From Candidatus Omnitrophota bacterium (lineage in GTDB: Bacteria; Omnitrophota; Gorgyraeia; 2-02-FULL-51-18; JAGOUK01), in contig JAGVCY010000164.1 in assembly GCA_020058965.1 (NCBI GenBank), positions 1-5,778 on the forward strand: a stretch of DNA of 5,778 bases, read 5' to 3'. Positions within the stretch are counted from its first letter, which is position 1; every line of letters begins with the position of its first letter. Below, in pieces: positions 4,782 to 5,778 of the stretch. A program made the translations under genes and the position numbers. The notes beneath the pieces are model-generated. The model saw nothing but the letters and a program-made list of their open reading frames with translations. It had not been told where the DNA came from and made no database searches.

Positions 4782-5778
4782 ATGAAATTTTCAACAGTTG
4801 AAGATATTTTAAAAGACATTCGCGCCGGCAAAATGGTCGTCGTGATGGATGATGAAGACCGCGAAAACGAGGGGGACCTCGTGATGGCGGCGCAATTTGC
4901 CACGCCCGAAAAAATCAATTTTATGGCGCTGCATGGCCGCGGGATCTTGTGCGCGCCGATGGATTCCAGCCGGCTGGAAGCGCTCGATATTCATCCGATG
5001 GTCGGGCAATCGACGGATAACTTCAAGACCGCGTGGACGGTTTCGATCGACGCCAAGCGCGGGATCACGACCGGAATTTCGGCGAGCGATCGGGCGCATA
5101 CTTTTCACTTATTGGCCAACCCCAAGTCCGTGAGCGCGGACTTTGTGCGGCCGGGGCATGTTTTTCCGTTACGAGCCAAGGAAGGCGGCGTGCTCGTGCG
5201 CGCGGGCCACACGGAAGCCGCGGTCGATATCGCGCGTCTGGCCGGGTGTCGTCCGGTCGGCGTCATCTGCGAGATCATGAACCCCGACGGGTCGATGTCG
5301 CGCCTCGCCGATCTGATCAAGTTCGCTAAAAAGCACAAGCTCAAGCTCTGCACCATCCGCGATTTGATCCAGTACCGCCGCAAAACGGAGAACCTGATCT
5401 CCGCCGCGGTCCGCACGCAGATCACCAACCAATACGGTTCGTTTAAGCTGATCGCGTACGAGTCCGTTGTCGATAAGGATTTACATATCGCGCTGGTGAA
5501 GGGTGAGCCCGACAAGCATTCGACCGTTCTGGTGCGCGTGCACTCGGAATGTCTCACGGGCGATGTGCTCGGCTCGATGCGCTGTGATTGCGGTCCTCAG
5601 CTCGACGCCGCGATGAAGCGGATCGCCGCGGAGGGATGCGGCGTTGTTTTATACATGCGTCAGGAGGGCCGCGGAATCGGCCTTCTTAACAAGCTCAAGA
5701 CGTACGCGCTTCAGGATGAGGGGATGGACACGGTGCAGGCAAATCTCGCGCTTGGTTTTAAGCCCGATCTGCGCCAAT
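4782..5778 (+). CDS. ribBA: Bifunctional riboflavin synthesis enzyme RibBA (3' end outside window)
   Basis: Fusion of 3,4-dihydroxy-2-butanone 4-phosphate synthase (RibB, from ribulose 5-phosphate) and GTP cyclohydrolase II (RibA), the two entry reactions of riboflavin synthesis. Seen are 332 codons of an expected roughly 400. RibB part (1 to about 200): [20 protein letters not shown] (18-37) with the acidic metal and substrate loop, H51[17 protein letters not shown] (77-90), [12 protein letters not shown] (96-107), and [20 protein letters not shown] (123-142) followed by [13 protein letters not shown]. RibA part (about 205 on): zinc ligands C257, C268 and C270 in [18 protein letters not shown], with the spacing of known GTP cyclohydrolase II, then [21 protein letters not shown] (291-311) and [11 protein letters not shown]. 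Both halves look catalytically intact as far as they go. An in-frame TAG five codons upstream fixes ATG 4782. No FMN riboswitch fits in the gap before it, which is occupied by repeat copy B. Confidence 0.97.
   Translation, partial: MKFSTVEDILKDIRAGKMVVVMDDEDRENEGDLVMAAQFATPEKINFMALHGRGILCAPMDSSRLEALDIHPMVGQSTDNFKTAWTVSIDAKRGITTGISASDRAHTFHLLANPKSVSADFVRPGHVFPLRAKEGGVLVRAGHTEAAVDIARLAGCRPVGVICEIMNPDGSMSRLADLIKFAKKHKLKLCTIRDLIQYRRKTENLISAAVRTQITNQYGSFKLIAYESVVDKDLHIALVKGEPDKHSTVLVRVHSECLTGDVLGSMRCDCGPQLDAAMKRIAAEGCGVVLYMRQEGRGIGLLNKLKTYALQDEGMDTVQANLALGFKPDLRQ

Noticed and set aside
1..5778. tRNA or rRNA genes, CRISPR arrays, insertion sequences with transposase, phage genes
   Set aside because: None seen: intergenic gaps are at most about 130 bases and are explained by repeats and promoters, and no coding region resembles a transposase or integrase.

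Overview
The window is a stretch of GC-rich bacterial chromosome with every gene on the + strand. It reads as a small type II toxin-antitoxin module, a lone thiazole synthase gene, and a run of housekeeping biosynthesis genes in the order leuB, asd, truA, ribBA, the last cut off by the window edge. The leuB-asd-truA order is known from other bacteria (for example around leuB-asd in Pseudomonas). The LeuB protein is of the variant with RENTEGLY and EPIGGSAPKYTG, which I associate from memory with the PVC superphylum and related uncultured lineages such as Omnitrophota. That placement is a guess; the sequence holds no rRNA or other decisive marker.

Layout. Positions 1-50 show no gene. A promoter (51-79) drives a Phd/YefM-like antitoxin (100-375) and a RelE/ParE-like toxin (372-653), which overlap by four bases. 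A strong sigma70-like promoter (698-726) lies directly before thiG (743-1534), giving thiG a very short leader. The 130-base gap after thiG is filled mostly by a nested inverted repeat (1562-1640) that can fold into a cloverleaf. leuB (1665-2735) and asd (2763-3788) follow with a 27-base gap, so they are probably co-transcribed. A second kind of palindromic repeat occurs twice, in the asd-truA gap (3788-3872) and in the truA-ribBA gap (4659-4765); the two copies differ by compensatory base-pair changes in the stem. ribBA starts at 4782 and runs out of the window after 332 codons.

How the genes work together. leuB serves leucine synthesis and asd serves the aspartate family (lysine/diaminopimelate, threonine, methionine). 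truA modifies the tRNA anticodon arm, ribBA starts riboflavin synthesis and thiG makes the thiazole half of thiamine. They are unrelated pathways grouped by chromosomal order rather than one biochemical system. The toxin-antitoxin pair is the only accessory-type module. I found no convincing new multi-gene system; the most noteworthy signals are the two families of structured intergenic repeats.
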